Made by a program: the position numbers and the translations under genes. DNA of 64,000 nt, from contig JABHCC010000095.1 in the NCBI GenBank assembly GCA_018669475.1, forward strand, positions 88,168 to 152,167. The letters run 5' to 3'. Positions 10,824 to 20,175 of this stretch are shown here, piece after piece; the first letter of the stretch is position 1; every line of letters begins with the position of its first letter. The notes below the pieces were generated by a model that had not been told where the DNA came from, searched no databases, and was given only the letters and a program-made list of their open reading frames with translations. The DNA comes from Bacteroidota bacterium. Its GTDB lineage: Bacteria; Bacteroidota; Bacteroidia; Bacteroidales; UBA12481.

Positions 10824-12104
10824 CTATTGATTATTAATTAATTCCTTGATTTTTTCAATTTGAGATGCAAAGTAAATACTTTTTTCGGGATATTTCAAAC
10901 TTAATTTCTCGTAAGCCTGTATAGCTTTGTAATAATAGCCCTGACGAACATATATTTCCGCAAGTGTCTCTGTCATAAATGACTCATCATCCATTAAGCT
11001 TTCCAGAGAAACATCGCTCCCTGTTGATACTGATCCTTCACTGGCCCGTGGCATTTTGGGATCTTTTTGCATAAAGGCATCCAGCAAATCCTGCCCTTTT
11101 CGTGGAACTGTAACAGATTCAGGCTTAGGGGATTTTGGTGAAGTATCTGGAATATCGGGCTTTTCAATAACATCTTCTTGCTGAGTGAAGGCCTGTGGAG
11201 GATGCGGCTTTACTTTGTGTTGCAAAGGATCAACCTTCAGAAATTGCTGAATCAGATCAAAAGATGTAATGTGCTGTACTGGTTGGGATTCTTCTTCAAG
11301 TCCACCCTCTTCAGACATCCGAGGTGTGCGGTTTTCAAATTCAAATTCCAGCAAATCAGCATTTCCTCCGGCAGGAAAATCAAATAGCAAGAGGTCAATA
11401 TCGGCTATCGGAACAAATTTTTCCAGTTGATTTAAATAATTTGACTTGCTGTACATCTTTTGCTGTCCTGATTTATCAGGTTCAGATGGCAATGACTCTT
11501 CTTTTGGCTCGTCGAGAAGTTCAAAAATCTTTTCTTGCTCCTGTTTTTCAGGCTCATCAAATACTGACAGCTTTTCAGCTTCCTTTTCCTCCGTCATCTC
11601 CTGTTCAACTGGAACAGGTTCAGGTACTAGCTCATCTTGCTCTGCAAGCGGTTCAGATATTTGATCAACACTCTCAGAAACCGGTTCATTAGTTTGCTCC
11701 GGAGTTTCAGGTGCTTGCTCAATTGTGGGCTGTGTTGATTCAGAAACAGCATCCATCCTCATCCGAATCTCATCAAGCTCCCTACGTATATCTGCCTCAT
11801 CAGGTAAAACGCTAACTTCAACAGTCGGTTCATCAATGGAAACAAATGTATCACTGTCCTGACGCTTTCGGGCGGGCAAGTTGAGTAAGTCATACAGAAC
11901 CTTACGATTACTCATATAAGCAGCAGTAAGCTTTAGTTGCTTATTAAAACGGATATTCTCCTGATTCTGAAGGTTTTTCAGATACAGTAACTGTCCTGAC
12001 TGAAAATAGGGGTACTCGCTGATCAATTCCTCCAAATGCTTAAGTGAAGTAAGATCCAGATTTTCAGGATGACGCAAATATGTATTGAAGGTTTCGCGAT
12101 TCAT
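10824..12104 (-). CDS. TPR-containing protein of unknown function
   Basis: A 426-residue protein without signal peptide or membrane helix. The first 90 residues are helical (LEELISEYPYFQSGQLLYLKNL), the central 200 residues are acidic and Pro/Glu-rich (many EPxxE and EQ repeats) and probably disordered, and the C-terminus carries one or two tetratricopeptide repeats (ETLAEIYVRQGYYYKAIQAYEKLSLKYPE). Proteins of this design are regularly found between lptE and secG in Bacteroidetes, but their role is unknown. Six bases separate it from the lipoprotein gene upstream. Confidence 0.8.
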   Translation of the reverse strand: MNRETFNTYLRHPENLDLTSLKHLEELISEYPYFQSGQLLYLKNLQNQENIRFNKQLKLTAAYMSNRKVLYDLLNLPARKRQDSDTFVSIDEPTVEVSVLPDEADIRRELDEIRMRMDAVSESTQPTIEQAPETPEQTNEPVSESVDQISEPLAEQDELVPEPVPVEQEMTEEKEAEKLSVFDEPEKQEQEKIFELLDEPKEESLPSEPDKSGQQKMYSKSNYLNQLEKFVPIADIDLLLFDFPAGGNADLLEFEFENRTPRMSEEGGLEEESQPVQHITSFDLIQQFLKVDPLQHKVKPHPPQAFTQQEDVIEKPDIPDTSPKSPKPESVTVPRKGQDLLDAFMQKDPKMPRASEGSVSTGSDVSLESLMDDESFMTETLAEIYVRQGYYYKAIQAYEKLSLKYPEKSIYFASQIEKIKELINNQ

Positions 12105-12110
12105 AAAATA

Positions 12111-12626
12111 TTACCAGTTCACAACGGCTTTATTAAAAATATCCTCTATGATGTTCTCCAGAATCTCAGGAACCAGCTCTCCCTCAACAGCATCCAGACT
12201 ATTCTGACTATCATAGTCAGCATAATGCCTGAATGTATATTCAAAACTCTTAGATGGATCGACTTCATTAATAAAGTTGACCTTTATTCTTATAGTAAAT
12301 CTGTTTAATGCTGCAGTTTCATCTCCTGTAATTGCTGCCGGATCAGTTGAATACCCCACGATCTCCCCTTCAAAATTCAAATCTCCGCCATCTGTTACCA
12401 TTTCAAGAGAGGTTTGAGATATGAATTTATCTTTCAGAGCTTCAGTAAATTCCTGACTCAAAGTAGGGTTCACAATATCAGCCCTGTTTTGAAAATACTG
12501 AACTGAAATAGTCTTCTCTGTAGTTAAAGATGCTCCAGTCATAGAGTACCTGACTTTACAAGCGGATATCAGGCACAAACTCAACACCAGCACCACAACA
12601 AGATATTTTTTGCTTCTATTATTCAA
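12111..12626 (-). CDS. lptE: LptE-like outer-membrane lipoprotein
   Basis: Probable partner of LptD in placing lipopolysaccharide in the outer membrane. The protein has a lipoprotein signal with lipobox LISAC and the family pattern YSMTGASL ... ISVQYFQNRADIVNPTLSQEFTEALKDKF. No ATG lies close before the signal peptide. The TTG at 12626 gives a proper 171-residue lipoprotein precursor and overlaps the last 8 bases of the upstream gene, which fits translational coupling. The ATG at 12704 would add 26 residues of polar leader that spoil the signal peptide, so I prefer the TTG. Confidence 0.8.
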   Translation of the reverse strand: MNNRSKKYLVVVLVLSLCLISACKVRYSMTGASLTTEKTISVQYFQNRADIVNPTLSQEFTEALKDKFISQTSLEMVTDGGDLNFEGEIVGYSTDPAAITGDETAALNRFTIRIKVNFINEVDPSKSFEYTFRHYADYDSQNSLDAVEGELVPEILENIIEDIFNKAVVNW

Positions 12627-13854
12627 GACTATATTCTTTAATTTTTCTATACAATGTTCTTTCACTAATACCAAGATCCTGAGCTGCCAATTTACGTTTA
12701 CCATTATGCTTTTTTAAGGCCTTAATTATTAACTCAACCTCTTTATCGACAAGGGATAGTGATTCTTCCACTATTTCTTCAGTGTCTTCAATGGCTGACT
12801 CATCAACCCGATTGACATGAACTACCGGATTCGACATGACAGGAGCCTCAATTCTGGTTTCATCCTCATCATACAGTTTCCTTACCAGCTGAGTTTGATC
12901 ATCATCAAGCTCAACCCCATCCACTCCCTTACTAGTCAACTCATTAACCAATTTCTTCAGATCGTTAACATCCCTTTTCATATCAAACAAGATCTGATAT
13001 AAAATCTCTCTTTCTGAGCCGAAGCTACTCTCGGTTTCACGTTTTTTGTACAGAGCCGGCAAACTTGGATTACTCTCTTCGGGCAGATACATTTTGATTC
13101 TCTCTGCTGTCAACAGTCTTTCCTGCTCAATAATAGATATTTGCTCTGTGATATTTTTTAATTGCCTGACATTCCCCCGCCACATATAACTCTCGAGTAC
13201 CATCTGAGCCTTTTCATCAAGCCTCAAAACCGGCATACGGTATTTTTCAGCAAAATCATGAGCGAATTTCCTAAACAACAAATATATATCTTCCTTTCTT
13301 TCTCTGAGAGGGACAACAAATATCGGTACAGTATTAAGACGATAATACAAATCTTCTCTGAATTTACCTGCCTGCACAGCATCTTGTACATCTACATTTG
13401 TCGCAGCAACAAGACGAATATCTGTTTTTTGAACTTTTGACGAACCTACTCTGATAAATTCACCTGTTTCTAGCACCCGTAAAAGTCGCACCTGGGTTGA
13501 CAATGGCAATTCTCCTATCTCATCAAGAAAAATGGTGCCCCCGTTTGCAACCTCAAAATATCCCTTTCTCGCTTCATAGGCACCGGTAAAAGCACCTTTT
13601 TCATGACCGAATAATTCTGAATCAATAGTTCCTTCTGGTATGGCACCACAGTTGACAGCGATATAAGGTCCGTGTTTTCGCGAACTAAATTGATGTACAA
13701 TCTGCGGAAATCGCTCTTTACCTGAACCGCTTTCTCCTGCGATTAGAACTGACAAGTCAGTTGGTGCAACCTGAATAGCTATCTCGATCGCTCTGTTTAA
13801 AGCCTGGGCATTTCCAATTATCTCAAATCGTTGCTTAACATTTATTAAATCCAT
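12619..13854 (-). CDS. Sigma-54-dependent activator without receiver domain
   Basis: A 411-residue AAA+ enhancer-binding protein that should activate RNA polymerase with sigma-54. Walker A is GESGSGKE, the sigma-54 contact loop is GAFTGA, Walker B is GGTIFLDEIGELP and the arginine-finger region is FREDLYYRLN. The C-terminal Fis-type HTH is LAAQDLGISERTLYRKIKEY. There is no N-terminal receiver or sensory domain: the AAA+ domain begins within about 20 residues. A linker of about 130 acidic residues separates it from the HTH. Unusually, it heads an envelope operon (LptE, TPR, SecG); how its activity is controlled is not visible. Confidence 0.92.
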   Translation of the reverse strand: MDLINVKQRFEIIGNAQALNRAIEIAIQVAPTDLSVLIAGESGSGKERFPQIVHQFSSRKHGPYIAVNCGAIPEGTIDSELFGHEKGAFTGAYEARKGYFEVANGGTIFLDEIGELPLSTQVRLLRVLETGEFIRVGSSKVQKTDIRLVAATNVDVQDAVQAGKFREDLYYRLNTVPIFVVPLRERKEDIYLLFRKFAHDFAEKYRMPVLRLDEKAQMVLESYMWRGNVRQLKNITEQISIIEQERLLTAERIKMYLPEESNPSLPALYKKRETESSFGSEREILYQILFDMKRDVNDLKKLVNELTSKGVDGVELDDDQTQLVRKLYDEDETRIEAPVMSNPVVHVNRVDESAIEDTEEIVEESLSLVDKEVELIIKALKKHNGKRKLAAQDLGISERTLYRKIKEYSLE

Positions 13855-13929
13855 AATCCCGTAAATTTACAACTTATTCCCGTTTTTTCTATCTTGCAGC
13901 ATATAGTAGCATGTAATTTTGTCAGACGA

Positions 13930-14670
13930 ATGAAATCCCGAATTATTGTACTAATACCCGCTCGTTTTGAGTCTGTCCGATTCCCGGGAAAAGCTCTTGC
14001 TGATATAATGGGCAAGCCCATGATAATACATGTTCTTGAAAATGCCTTGAAAGCCTTTGAAGATGTCTTTGTTGCTACTGACGATGAGCGCATTGAGAAA
14101 ATAGTGAAGTCTGCAGGCGGACAAGCCATTTTGACAGGCACACATCACCAGAGTGGAACAGAGCGCTGTGCTGAAGCCATTAGTCTTTGCGGTATTGAGC
14201 TTGATAGTGATACAATAATAATTAATCTACAGGGGGATGAACCTCTGTTACCATCATCTGTTATCAAAGAGCTTGCTGAATTATTCAAGCAGCCTGATGT
14301 ACAAATTGCGAGCCTGGTTCATCCGATAGTTAACCCCGATTATATCAGTAACCCAAATCGTGTTAAAGTTGTACTGGATAATTATCACAAGGCCTTGTAT
14401 TTCAGTCGCTCTCCAATACCATATTCAGTAAATAAACCTTCTGAAAGCAGATCTACTATCATGTATCAGCATTTAGGAATATACGGCTACCGGCTCAGAG
14501 CTTTGCAAGAAATAGTAAAACTTGAACCGGGTCAGCTCGAAATGAGTGAATCACTTGAACAACTGCGCTGGCTTGAGAACGGTTTCACAATCCATTGTGG
14601 AATAACTGATTACCATGGCTTCGGGATTGACACCCCTGAGGATCTTGAAAGACTAAAACTTACCTTATAA
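13930..14670 (+). CDS. kdsB: CMP-KDO synthetase
   Basis: 3-deoxy-manno-octulosonate cytidylyltransferase: joins KDO to CMP for the inner core of lipopolysaccharide in the cytoplasm. The N-terminal nucleotide-binding motif IPARFESVRFPGKAL, NLQGDEPLL and the C-terminal GIDTPEDLE are typical. I chose the ATG at 13930 (MKSRIIVLIPAR, 246 residues), the family start; the in-frame ATG at 13894 adds 12 residues with no family counterpart and lies on a possible TATCTTG -7 box (13890-13896). It is divergent from the sigma-54 activator. Confidence 0.96.
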   Translation: MKSRIIVLIPARFESVRFPGKALADIMGKPMIIHVLENALKAFEDVFVATDDERIEKIVKSAGGQAILTGTHHQSGTERCAEAISLCGIELDSDTIIINLQGDEPLLPSSVIKELAELFKQPDVQIASLVHPIVNPDYISNPNRVKVVLDNYHKALYFSRSPIPYSVNKPSESRSTIMYQHLGIYGYRLRALQEIVKLEPGQLEMSESLEQLRWLENGFTIHCGITDYHGFGIDTPEDLERLKLTL

Positions 14671-14682
14671 GACTAAAACAAG

Positions 14683-16257
14683 ATGAGATTAATTAAAATT
14701 TTGTTCTCCTGTATTGCAATACTTACAATGACCTGGGGATGTGTGGATTCAATCACTGATAATCCACCCAATATCCTCTTCATTATGTCTGATGATCATG
14801 CATACCAGGCCATCAGTGCCTACGACCATCCAATAGCGAGGCTGGCTCCAACGCCGCAGATCGATCGTATTGCGGAAGAAGGAATGATTTTCCATAACAT
14901 GTATGTTGCTAACTCCATTTGTGGGCCAAGCCGGGCATGTATTATTACAGGAAAATTCAGTCATATAAACGGGTTTAAGAATAATGGAAATAAATTTAAT
15001 CCCGACCAACCCACCTTTCCGAAGATTTTACAAGCCAATGGCTACCAAACAGCAGTCGTAGGCAAATGGCATCTCAAATCGCAACCCACAGGATTCGATT
15101 ATTGGCAGGTTTTACCCGGTCAGGGACATTATTATAATCCTGATTTCCTCCTGCCGGATGATACTGTGCGAATTGAAGGATATGTGACCGATATTATCAC
15201 TGATCTGGCTCTTGACTGGCTTGAGGAAAAACGCGATGATTCAAAGCCTTTTATGCTGATGTACCAGCATAAGGCACCCCATCGCGAATGGTTGCCGGGT
15301 GAAAAATATCTGGATCTGTATCATGATATTGCATTTCCTGAGCCTGAAAACCTTTTCGACAATCATGAAAATATGGGCACCGCAGCAAAGGAGGCAGAAA
15401 TGCTGATTAGTGATCATATGGCTCTTAGCAGTGATAATAAAATCCTCCCGGATGTAGTCCTGGAAAAAGGATTTGAGCCTTTCTTACAATGGTATCACAA
15501 TGCCTATCATAATAATCTTAATCGGATGACTCCTGAACAAAGGGCTAACTGGGAAGCAGTATATGCCCCAATAACTGAGGAGTTTAAAAACAACAATCTT
15601 GAAGGAGATGACCTTACACGTTGGAAATTCCAACGTTACATGCAAGATTACCTTGCCTGCATAAAATCAGTAGATGATAATGTGGGTCGAATGCTGGATT
15701 ATCTTGAAGAAAATGGTCTGGACCAAAATACGATAGTTGTTTATACATCAGATCAGGGCTTTTATCTGGGAGAACATGGTTGGTTCGATAAGCGTTTCAT
15801 GTATGAAGAATCTTTCAGAACACCCTTGCTGATTAAGTATCCACCAAAGATCTCTGCAGGAAGTTCCACAACATTGCTTGCACAGAATATAGATTTTGCC
15901 CCAACTTTCCTTGAGTTGGCCGGGGTAGAAATTCCGGATGATATTCAGGGAATATCAATGAACCCTCTATTTGAAGCTGACGGACAGCCTGATCAATGGC
16001 GCACAGCTTTATATTATCATTATTATGAATTCCCAAGCATCCATCAGGCCAAGCGTCATTATGGCATCAGAACCGAACGATATAAATTAATCCATTTTTA
16101 TCAGGACATCAATGAATGGGAGCTTTATGACCTGGAAAAAGATCCGGCAGAAATGAATAATTTAATAAATCAGCCAGATTACACTGACATTCAGGCTAAT
16201 ATGCACCAGCAACTTGATAGTTTAAGGCTGTTGTTTAAAGAGGATCCTGAATATTAA
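14683..16257 (+). CDS. Exported sulfatase (formylglycine type)
   Basis: Hydrolyses sulfate esters, probably from polysaccharides. A lipoprotein-type signal (MRLIKILFSCIAILTMTWGC) places it in the periplasm or outer membrane. Domain start NILFIMSDDH supplies the metal ligands; Cys80 in CGPSRACIITGK is the residue converted to formylglycine, so a maturation enzyme (anSME type) must be encoded elsewhere. The second metal site is in VVYTSDQGFYLGEHGWFDKR, and the C-terminal subdomain ends ELYDLEKDPAEMNNL. It follows kdsB by 12 bases but is functionally unrelated. Its 3' end overlaps the convergent GSCFA gene by 23 bases. The substrate cannot be read from the sequence. Confidence 0.93.
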   Translation: MRLIKILFSCIAILTMTWGCVDSITDNPPNILFIMSDDHAYQAISAYDHPIARLAPTPQIDRIAEEGMIFHNMYVANSICGPSRACIITGKFSHINGFKNNGNKFNPDQPTFPKILQANGYQTAVVGKWHLKSQPTGFDYWQVLPGQGHYYNPDFLLPDDTVRIEGYVTDIITDLALDWLEEKRDDSKPFMLMYQHKAPHREWLPGEKYLDLYHDIAFPEPENLFDNHENMGTAAKEAEMLISDHMALSSDNKILPDVVLEKGFEPFLQWYHNAYHNNLNRMTPEQRANWEAVYAPITEEFKNNNLEGDDLTRWKFQRYMQDYLACIKSVDDNVGRMLDYLEENGLDQNTIVVYTSDQGFYLGEHGWFDKRFMYEESFRTPLLIKYPPKISAGSSTTLLAQNIDFAPTFLELAGVEIPDDIQGISMNPLFEADGQPDQWRTALYYHYYEFPSIHQAKRHYGIRTERYKLIHFYQDINEWELYDLEKDPAEMNNLINQPDYTDIQANMHQQLDSLRLLFKEDPEY

Positions 16258-17212
16258 ACTCACCCATCTCAAGTTCCGGATACTCTTTTTGAAGTTGTTC
16301 GGCTTTGTTTTTCAGCTTTGTGAGAAAATCCTGATACTCCTCTGTATCAGGATTACGAGGTCGGTGATTCCTGGATTTTTGTAATTTTTCGATTTTCTTA
16401 TTGAGATTCAGAGTTTCTTCTCCCAAATAGGTTTCTTCAAATTTCCTCCATGTATAACTAATTCCTGCCATGCCCGGATGTAATAAATCCTGATCGTAAA
16501 AACGATAATCGCGAAGATCATCCATGAAGATTTCATATGCCGGAAAATAACTTATCTGATCGAAATCTTTGACCAATTCAGATACAGCTAGAATTAGTGT
16601 GGCTTTGCTAATTTGGTTTCCATTAGGGCCATCCTTCCAGTACCTGACCGGACTTACAGTAAAAACCAGTTTAAGATCGGGATTAATATGAAGAAGGTCT
16701 TGTACAATACGAGTGTATATTCTAACAATATCACCCACCCTGAGTAATTGGTTTTGGAATTCTCCAGCTGGTACCTGATGACAATTGGAAACTACCCGGC
16801 CGGTTTTTAAATAATGGTAAACCCTTGCAGTTCCAAGTGTTATAAACAGGCGTGAAGTTTTTCTAATTTTTTCTGATGATTCCAGAAGCTGCATATTGAT
16901 ACGATCCAATACCTCAACGGGATCTGAGCCGGAGAAACGGCTATGGTGATCGAAAGAGTGCCAGAGTCCCTGATAAACGAACAGATCGTCAAGCTTGTAT
17001 GGTTCACCATTAATAAGTCGTTGAAGGCCTCCGGCTATTGATACCGGATTGAATAATACTCCAAATGGATTCAGATCAATTTGAAAGAAGCGTTCTTTAA
17101 GCCTGGTACCAATATGCTCGGCAAAACAAGATCCTATCATTAAAGTCTGATCATTATGCATGAGGCTCCAGCCTGGTCGCTCAGGTGAAATCTCAGTCCT
17201 GAAGTCTTTCAT
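16235..17212 (-). CDS. GSCFA-domain protein (SGNH-hydrolase-like)
   Basis: A 325-residue cytosolic-looking protein with the name-giving motif GSCFAEHIG near the N-terminus and the conserved block VFTVSPVRYWKDG, plus DLLHPG near the C-terminus, which provides Asp and His in the SGNH hydrolase manner. The biochemical role of the family is not established; an acyl-esterase activity is plausible. It follows the beta-helix protein by 5 bases on the same strand, so the two may act together. Confidence 0.88.
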   Translation of the reverse strand: MKDFRTEISPERPGWSLMHNDQTLMIGSCFAEHIGTRLKERFFQIDLNPFGVLFNPVSIAGGLQRLINGEPYKLDDLFVYQGLWHSFDHHSRFSGSDPVEVLDRINMQLLESSEKIRKTSRLFITLGTARVYHYLKTGRVVSNCHQVPAGEFQNQLLRVGDIVRIYTRIVQDLLHINPDLKLVFTVSPVRYWKDGPNGNQISKATLILAVSELVKDFDQISYFPAYEIFMDDLRDYRFYDQDLLHPGMAGISYTWRKFEETYLGEETLNLNKKIEKLQKSRNHRPRNPDTEEYQDFLTKLKNKAEQLQKEYPELEMGEFNIQDPL

Positions 17213-17217
17213 ATCTG

Positions 17218-18879
17218 CTAATGTACAACAAGCTTTTTACTTTGAACCCACTTCGAACCTGAAATAATGCAAAAATATATCCCATCCGGGAGTTTATAAA
17301 AATCAAGATGATGCCTACCTGGTGAATAGTTCTGCATAGAAATGTTTCGCACCATTTGCCCGGCTGAATTGAGAATATTTATTTGCAAATCCATTTTCGT
17401 GTCATTAGCAAAGATAATCCTGACATATCCATTACCAGGGTTCTGAACCTTTACATCAAGCTGTGGACTATTATTTGTGTCAGCTGGTAGTCCCTCGGAA
17501 AAATCATATTCATAAGCTCCAATATCATAGTTATTCCCAATGGGTCGAATATTCCCATCAAAATCGAAATCCAGGCCTGGCTGATCATTAAGATCACGTC
17601 CTGCATCTATATATTGAGAGTTTTCCATAAGGTGGTAATCATCCGTGGAGTGGCTAACAAAATGTGGTAGCAAAAGAGAGCGCAAAACAGCATTTGCAGC
17701 CATTTTTATCAATGGATTATCCCTTGGCATAAAGATGAACGCATCTGGCCCCTCCCTGGAGGTATTATCATTCTCATAAACCTCATAAGCTCCTGGATCC
17801 ACCAATAGATTATTGTATAGTTTGACTTCAAAGTCTACTGTTTCGCTTATTCGGATACAGTCGCTTTTGGGTTGAATAATAGTGTTACTGAACACTCCGT
17901 AGAAAGTTTTATTATGCTGGGTTTTATCATTAAGATAAATTCCATATTCCCGTTTTGTGGGATCATCAGGAAAATATCTTTTTGCCGGACGCACAATTAC
18001 ATTATTGAACACCCGGGTACCTCCGTCACCAAAAACAAGAATCCCTGTAGCATAACAGTCTTCTATCCAATTATTAAAACAATCAGCCCGGGTACCTCCC
18101 CCAATAATAATTCCACTCATTTGGCTTGATGTCATATCAGATGAACAGTCGATCAAGCTGTTATTATAGATCTGGCAATCCATTACTGCTGAACTAACCT
18201 GAATTCCGTCCCATTTTGTACGCTCAACAAGATTATTATAAATCTTAACCCCCTCAAGAACTGACGGGTATATAAGTCCACAATCACCAGACTCACTACC
18301 ATGAAATGCAGTACTTCCAATATAGAGGCCCTCGCCTCCTGTATCATAAATATGACAATGATGAATATGGGTATTCCTTTGTACAAATGCACCTCTGTAT
18401 GTTTCTGGCTCCCCACATACAGCCTCGGTCTTTGCTACAATTCCGGCAAAGCCGGTATTTGATATTCTGATATGATCAATTTCAACATAAGAACTGAGAT
18501 CTTTAACACTCACCCCTACGCTACTCGGGTGATCCAGGTCTGAAATTTGTATCCCGTAGACATCCTCCTGTCCCTGAAAACCTGAAAGACGAACATGGGT
18601 ACAGTTCCTTATACTGACTCCGTAAGATGATGATCCACTTATTCGAACAATACCCTCATCAGACGGAACAAAAATCACGGGCTTTTCAGCAGTACCGTGC
18701 AAGTTTTTTATTATCAGAGCCCCTCGACTACCTGTTTCAATATACACGGTATCTCCGGGATCGACATCTGAATAGCTGCCCTCTCCATTTGCGACATCAT
18801 TATTAAGTTCGATAACATACTGAGCCTGTGCTGAAAACGTGAAACTCAGAAAAAACATGAAGAGTACTCTTAAGATCAT
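17218..18879 (-). CDS. T9SS-secreted right-handed beta-helix protein
   Basis: A 553-residue exported protein: signal peptide (about 1-19, ending in SAQA), then parallel beta-helix repeats rich in short NN/HI turns (IHHCHIYDTGGEGLYIGS, VKIYNNLVERTKWDGIQVSS, DCQIYNNSLIDCSSD), as in polysaccharide lyases and related carbohydrate-active folds. The last 75 residues form a T9SS type A sorting domain (NPGNGYVRIIF ... LNSAGQMVRN ... LPDGIYFCIISG). A substrate cannot be assigned. It is the first gene of a pair with the GSCFA protein. Confidence 0.88.
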   Translation of the reverse strand: MILRVLFMFFLSFTFSAQAQYVIELNNDVANGEGSYSDVDPGDTVYIETGSRGALIIKNLHGTAEKPVIFVPSDEGIVRISGSSSYGVSIRNCTHVRLSGFQGQEDVYGIQISDLDHPSSVGVSVKDLSSYVEIDHIRISNTGFAGIVAKTEAVCGEPETYRGAFVQRNTHIHHCHIYDTGGEGLYIGSTAFHGSESGDCGLIYPSVLEGVKIYNNLVERTKWDGIQVSSAVMDCQIYNNSLIDCSSDMTSSQMSGIIIGGGTRADCFNNWIEDCYATGILVFGDGGTRVFNNVIVRPAKRYFPDDPTKREYGIYLNDKTQHNKTFYGVFSNTIIQPKSDCIRISETVDFEVKLYNNLLVDPGAYEVYENDNTSREGPDAFIFMPRDNPLIKMAANAVLRSLLLPHFVSHSTDDYHLMENSQYIDAGRDLNDQPGLDFDFDGNIRPIGNNYDIGAYEYDFSEGLPADTNNSPQLDVKVQNPGNGYVRIIFANDTKMDLQINILNSAGQMVRNISMQNYSPGRHHLDFYKLPDGIYFCIISGSKWVQSKKLVVH

Positions 18880-18937
18880 AAGGTAAAACTACAAATATGT
18901 GTTTAAAACAAAGCTATGGAATAAGCTTATTGACAAA

Positions 18938-19858
18938 CTAAAGCTTGAATATCTCCTGATTCCGTCTCAAACCTTCCACACCGGTCCTCTTTAGTGCTGT
19001 TCCCTGTATAAGTGCAGATAATTCTTCCTCCTCACATTGTTCTGTTAACAGATTTTTGAGGTTCAGAATCTGCTGCTGTGGTTTGAATGCATCAATCGCA
19101 GTGAAGTCTGGAGTTTTATTCCATGGGCAAACTTCCTGGCAAATATCACAGCCGAAAATCCAATCATCCCATTGCCCGTGAAAACCCTGAGGTATTTGTC
19201 CGCCCAGCTCTATTGTAAGGTAGGAAATACATTTTCTTGCATCCAGTAAGCCATCTCCCAACAGGGCCTGCGTTGGACAAGCATCAATGCATTTAGTACA
19301 ACTTCCACATCTGTTTTTCACTTCGACCTGCTCATGCTCAAGTTCCAGGTCTGTAAATATCTCAACAAGAAAAAACCAGCTTCCCTCCATATTTCTGATA
19401 AAACAGCCATTCTTCCCCTGCCATCCTAATCCGGCACGCTGTGCCCATTCACGCTCCATCACAGGAGCAGAGTCGACAAAGACACGGGCCTGAATACTAC
19501 CAATTTCCTCCTCCATCCAACGAATTAGCAGTTTTCCCTTTTTTCTCAGAACTTTATGATAATCTTTTCCAAGAGCATACCTGCTTATGCCACATCCATC
19601 CTGATAGCTCTCAGGATAATAATTTACCAGCAAAGAAATCACAGTTTTTGTACCAGGTTCAAGCTCAGACGGATTTAGGCGTTTCTCGAAATTATTACCC
19701 AACCATTTCATTTCGCCATTATAGCCTGCTGTAAGCCAGTCACCAAAAGGTTTTTCAAGCGCATTTAGACGCTCTGCTTTGGAGAATCCAATTTCAGAAA
19801 AACCTAATTCGATGGCTTTTCGCCTGATTGATTCTGCATATGGATGCCTGGTTTTAAT
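18938..19858 (-). CDS. queG: Epoxyqueuosine reductase QueG; start codon abnormal
   Basis: Last step of queuosine synthesis for tRNA: reduces epoxyqueuosine with cobalamin and two Fe-S clusters. The clusters are seen in CGSCTKCIDACP and CDICQEVCPWNK. The first ATG (19711) would remove the conserved N-terminus; reading upstream in frame gives KAIELGFSEIGFSKAERLNALEKPFGDWLTAG, which is family sequence. No ATG, GTG or TTG lies between 19711 and the stop at 19871-19873. The only plausible initiators are ATT (19858, used here, 306 residues) or ATC (19828). The stop that limits the frame is the stop of the preceding MIP18-family gene, in the same frame. Coordinates of the start are therefore uncertain. 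Confidence 0.85.
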   Translation of the reverse strand: MKTRHPYAESIRRKAIELGFSEIGFSKAERLNALEKPFGDWLTAGYNGEMKWLGNNFEKRLNPSELEPGTKTVISLLVNYYPESYQDGCGISRYALGKDYHKVLRKKGKLLIRWMEEEIGSIQARVFVDSAPVMEREWAQRAGLGWQGKNGCFIRNMEGSWFFLVEIFTDLELEHEQVEVKNRCGSCTKCIDACPTQALLGDGLLDARKCISYLTIELGGQIPQGFHGQWDDWIFGCDICQEVCPWNKTPDFTAIDAFKPQQQILNLKNLLTEQCEEEELSALIQGTALKRTGVEGLRRNQEIFKL

Positions 19859-19870
19859 ATCCGGTAGGTT

Positions 19871-20173
19871 TTACAGAAAGCCTAACTCCAGTTTTGCTTC
19901 CTCTGTCATCAGTTCACGTGTCCAGGGAGGGCTGAAAGTAAGATTCACATCTACTTCCTTAACTCCTTCAACTGAGGCAACTTTTTGATTTACCTCCGCA
20001 AGAATATCATCAGCCATCGGACAACCGGGGGCTGTGAGGGTCATAGTAATTTTCGCTTTCCCGTCTTCATCGACAAATATTTCATATATCAATCCGAGAT
20101 CATAAATATTCACCGGTATCTCCGGGTCGAAGATCGTTTTAATAACTTTGAGTATTTGAACTTCAATTTGCAT
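19871..20173 (-). CDS. MIP18/DUF59-family Fe-S assembly protein (SufT-like)
   Basis: A 100-residue protein helping maturation or delivery of Fe-S clusters. Family motifs are DPEIPVNIYDLGLIYEI and the cysteine motif LTAPGCPMAD, followed by VKEVDVNLTFSPPW. It starts 2 bases after the sufE stop and is part of the suf operon. Its TAA stop is immediately followed, in the same frame, by the N-terminal coding sequence of queG. Confidence 0.92.
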   Translation of the reverse strand: MQIEVQILKVIKTIFDPEIPVNIYDLGLIYEIFVDEDGKAKITMTLTAPGCPMADDILAEVNQKVASVEGVKEVDVNLTFSPPWTRELMTEEAKLELGFL

Positions 20174-20175
20174 AA

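Noticed and set aside
18938..19711. Short QueG starting at the first ATG
   Set aside because: It would lose the conserved N-terminal part that is clearly encoded upstream in the same frame.
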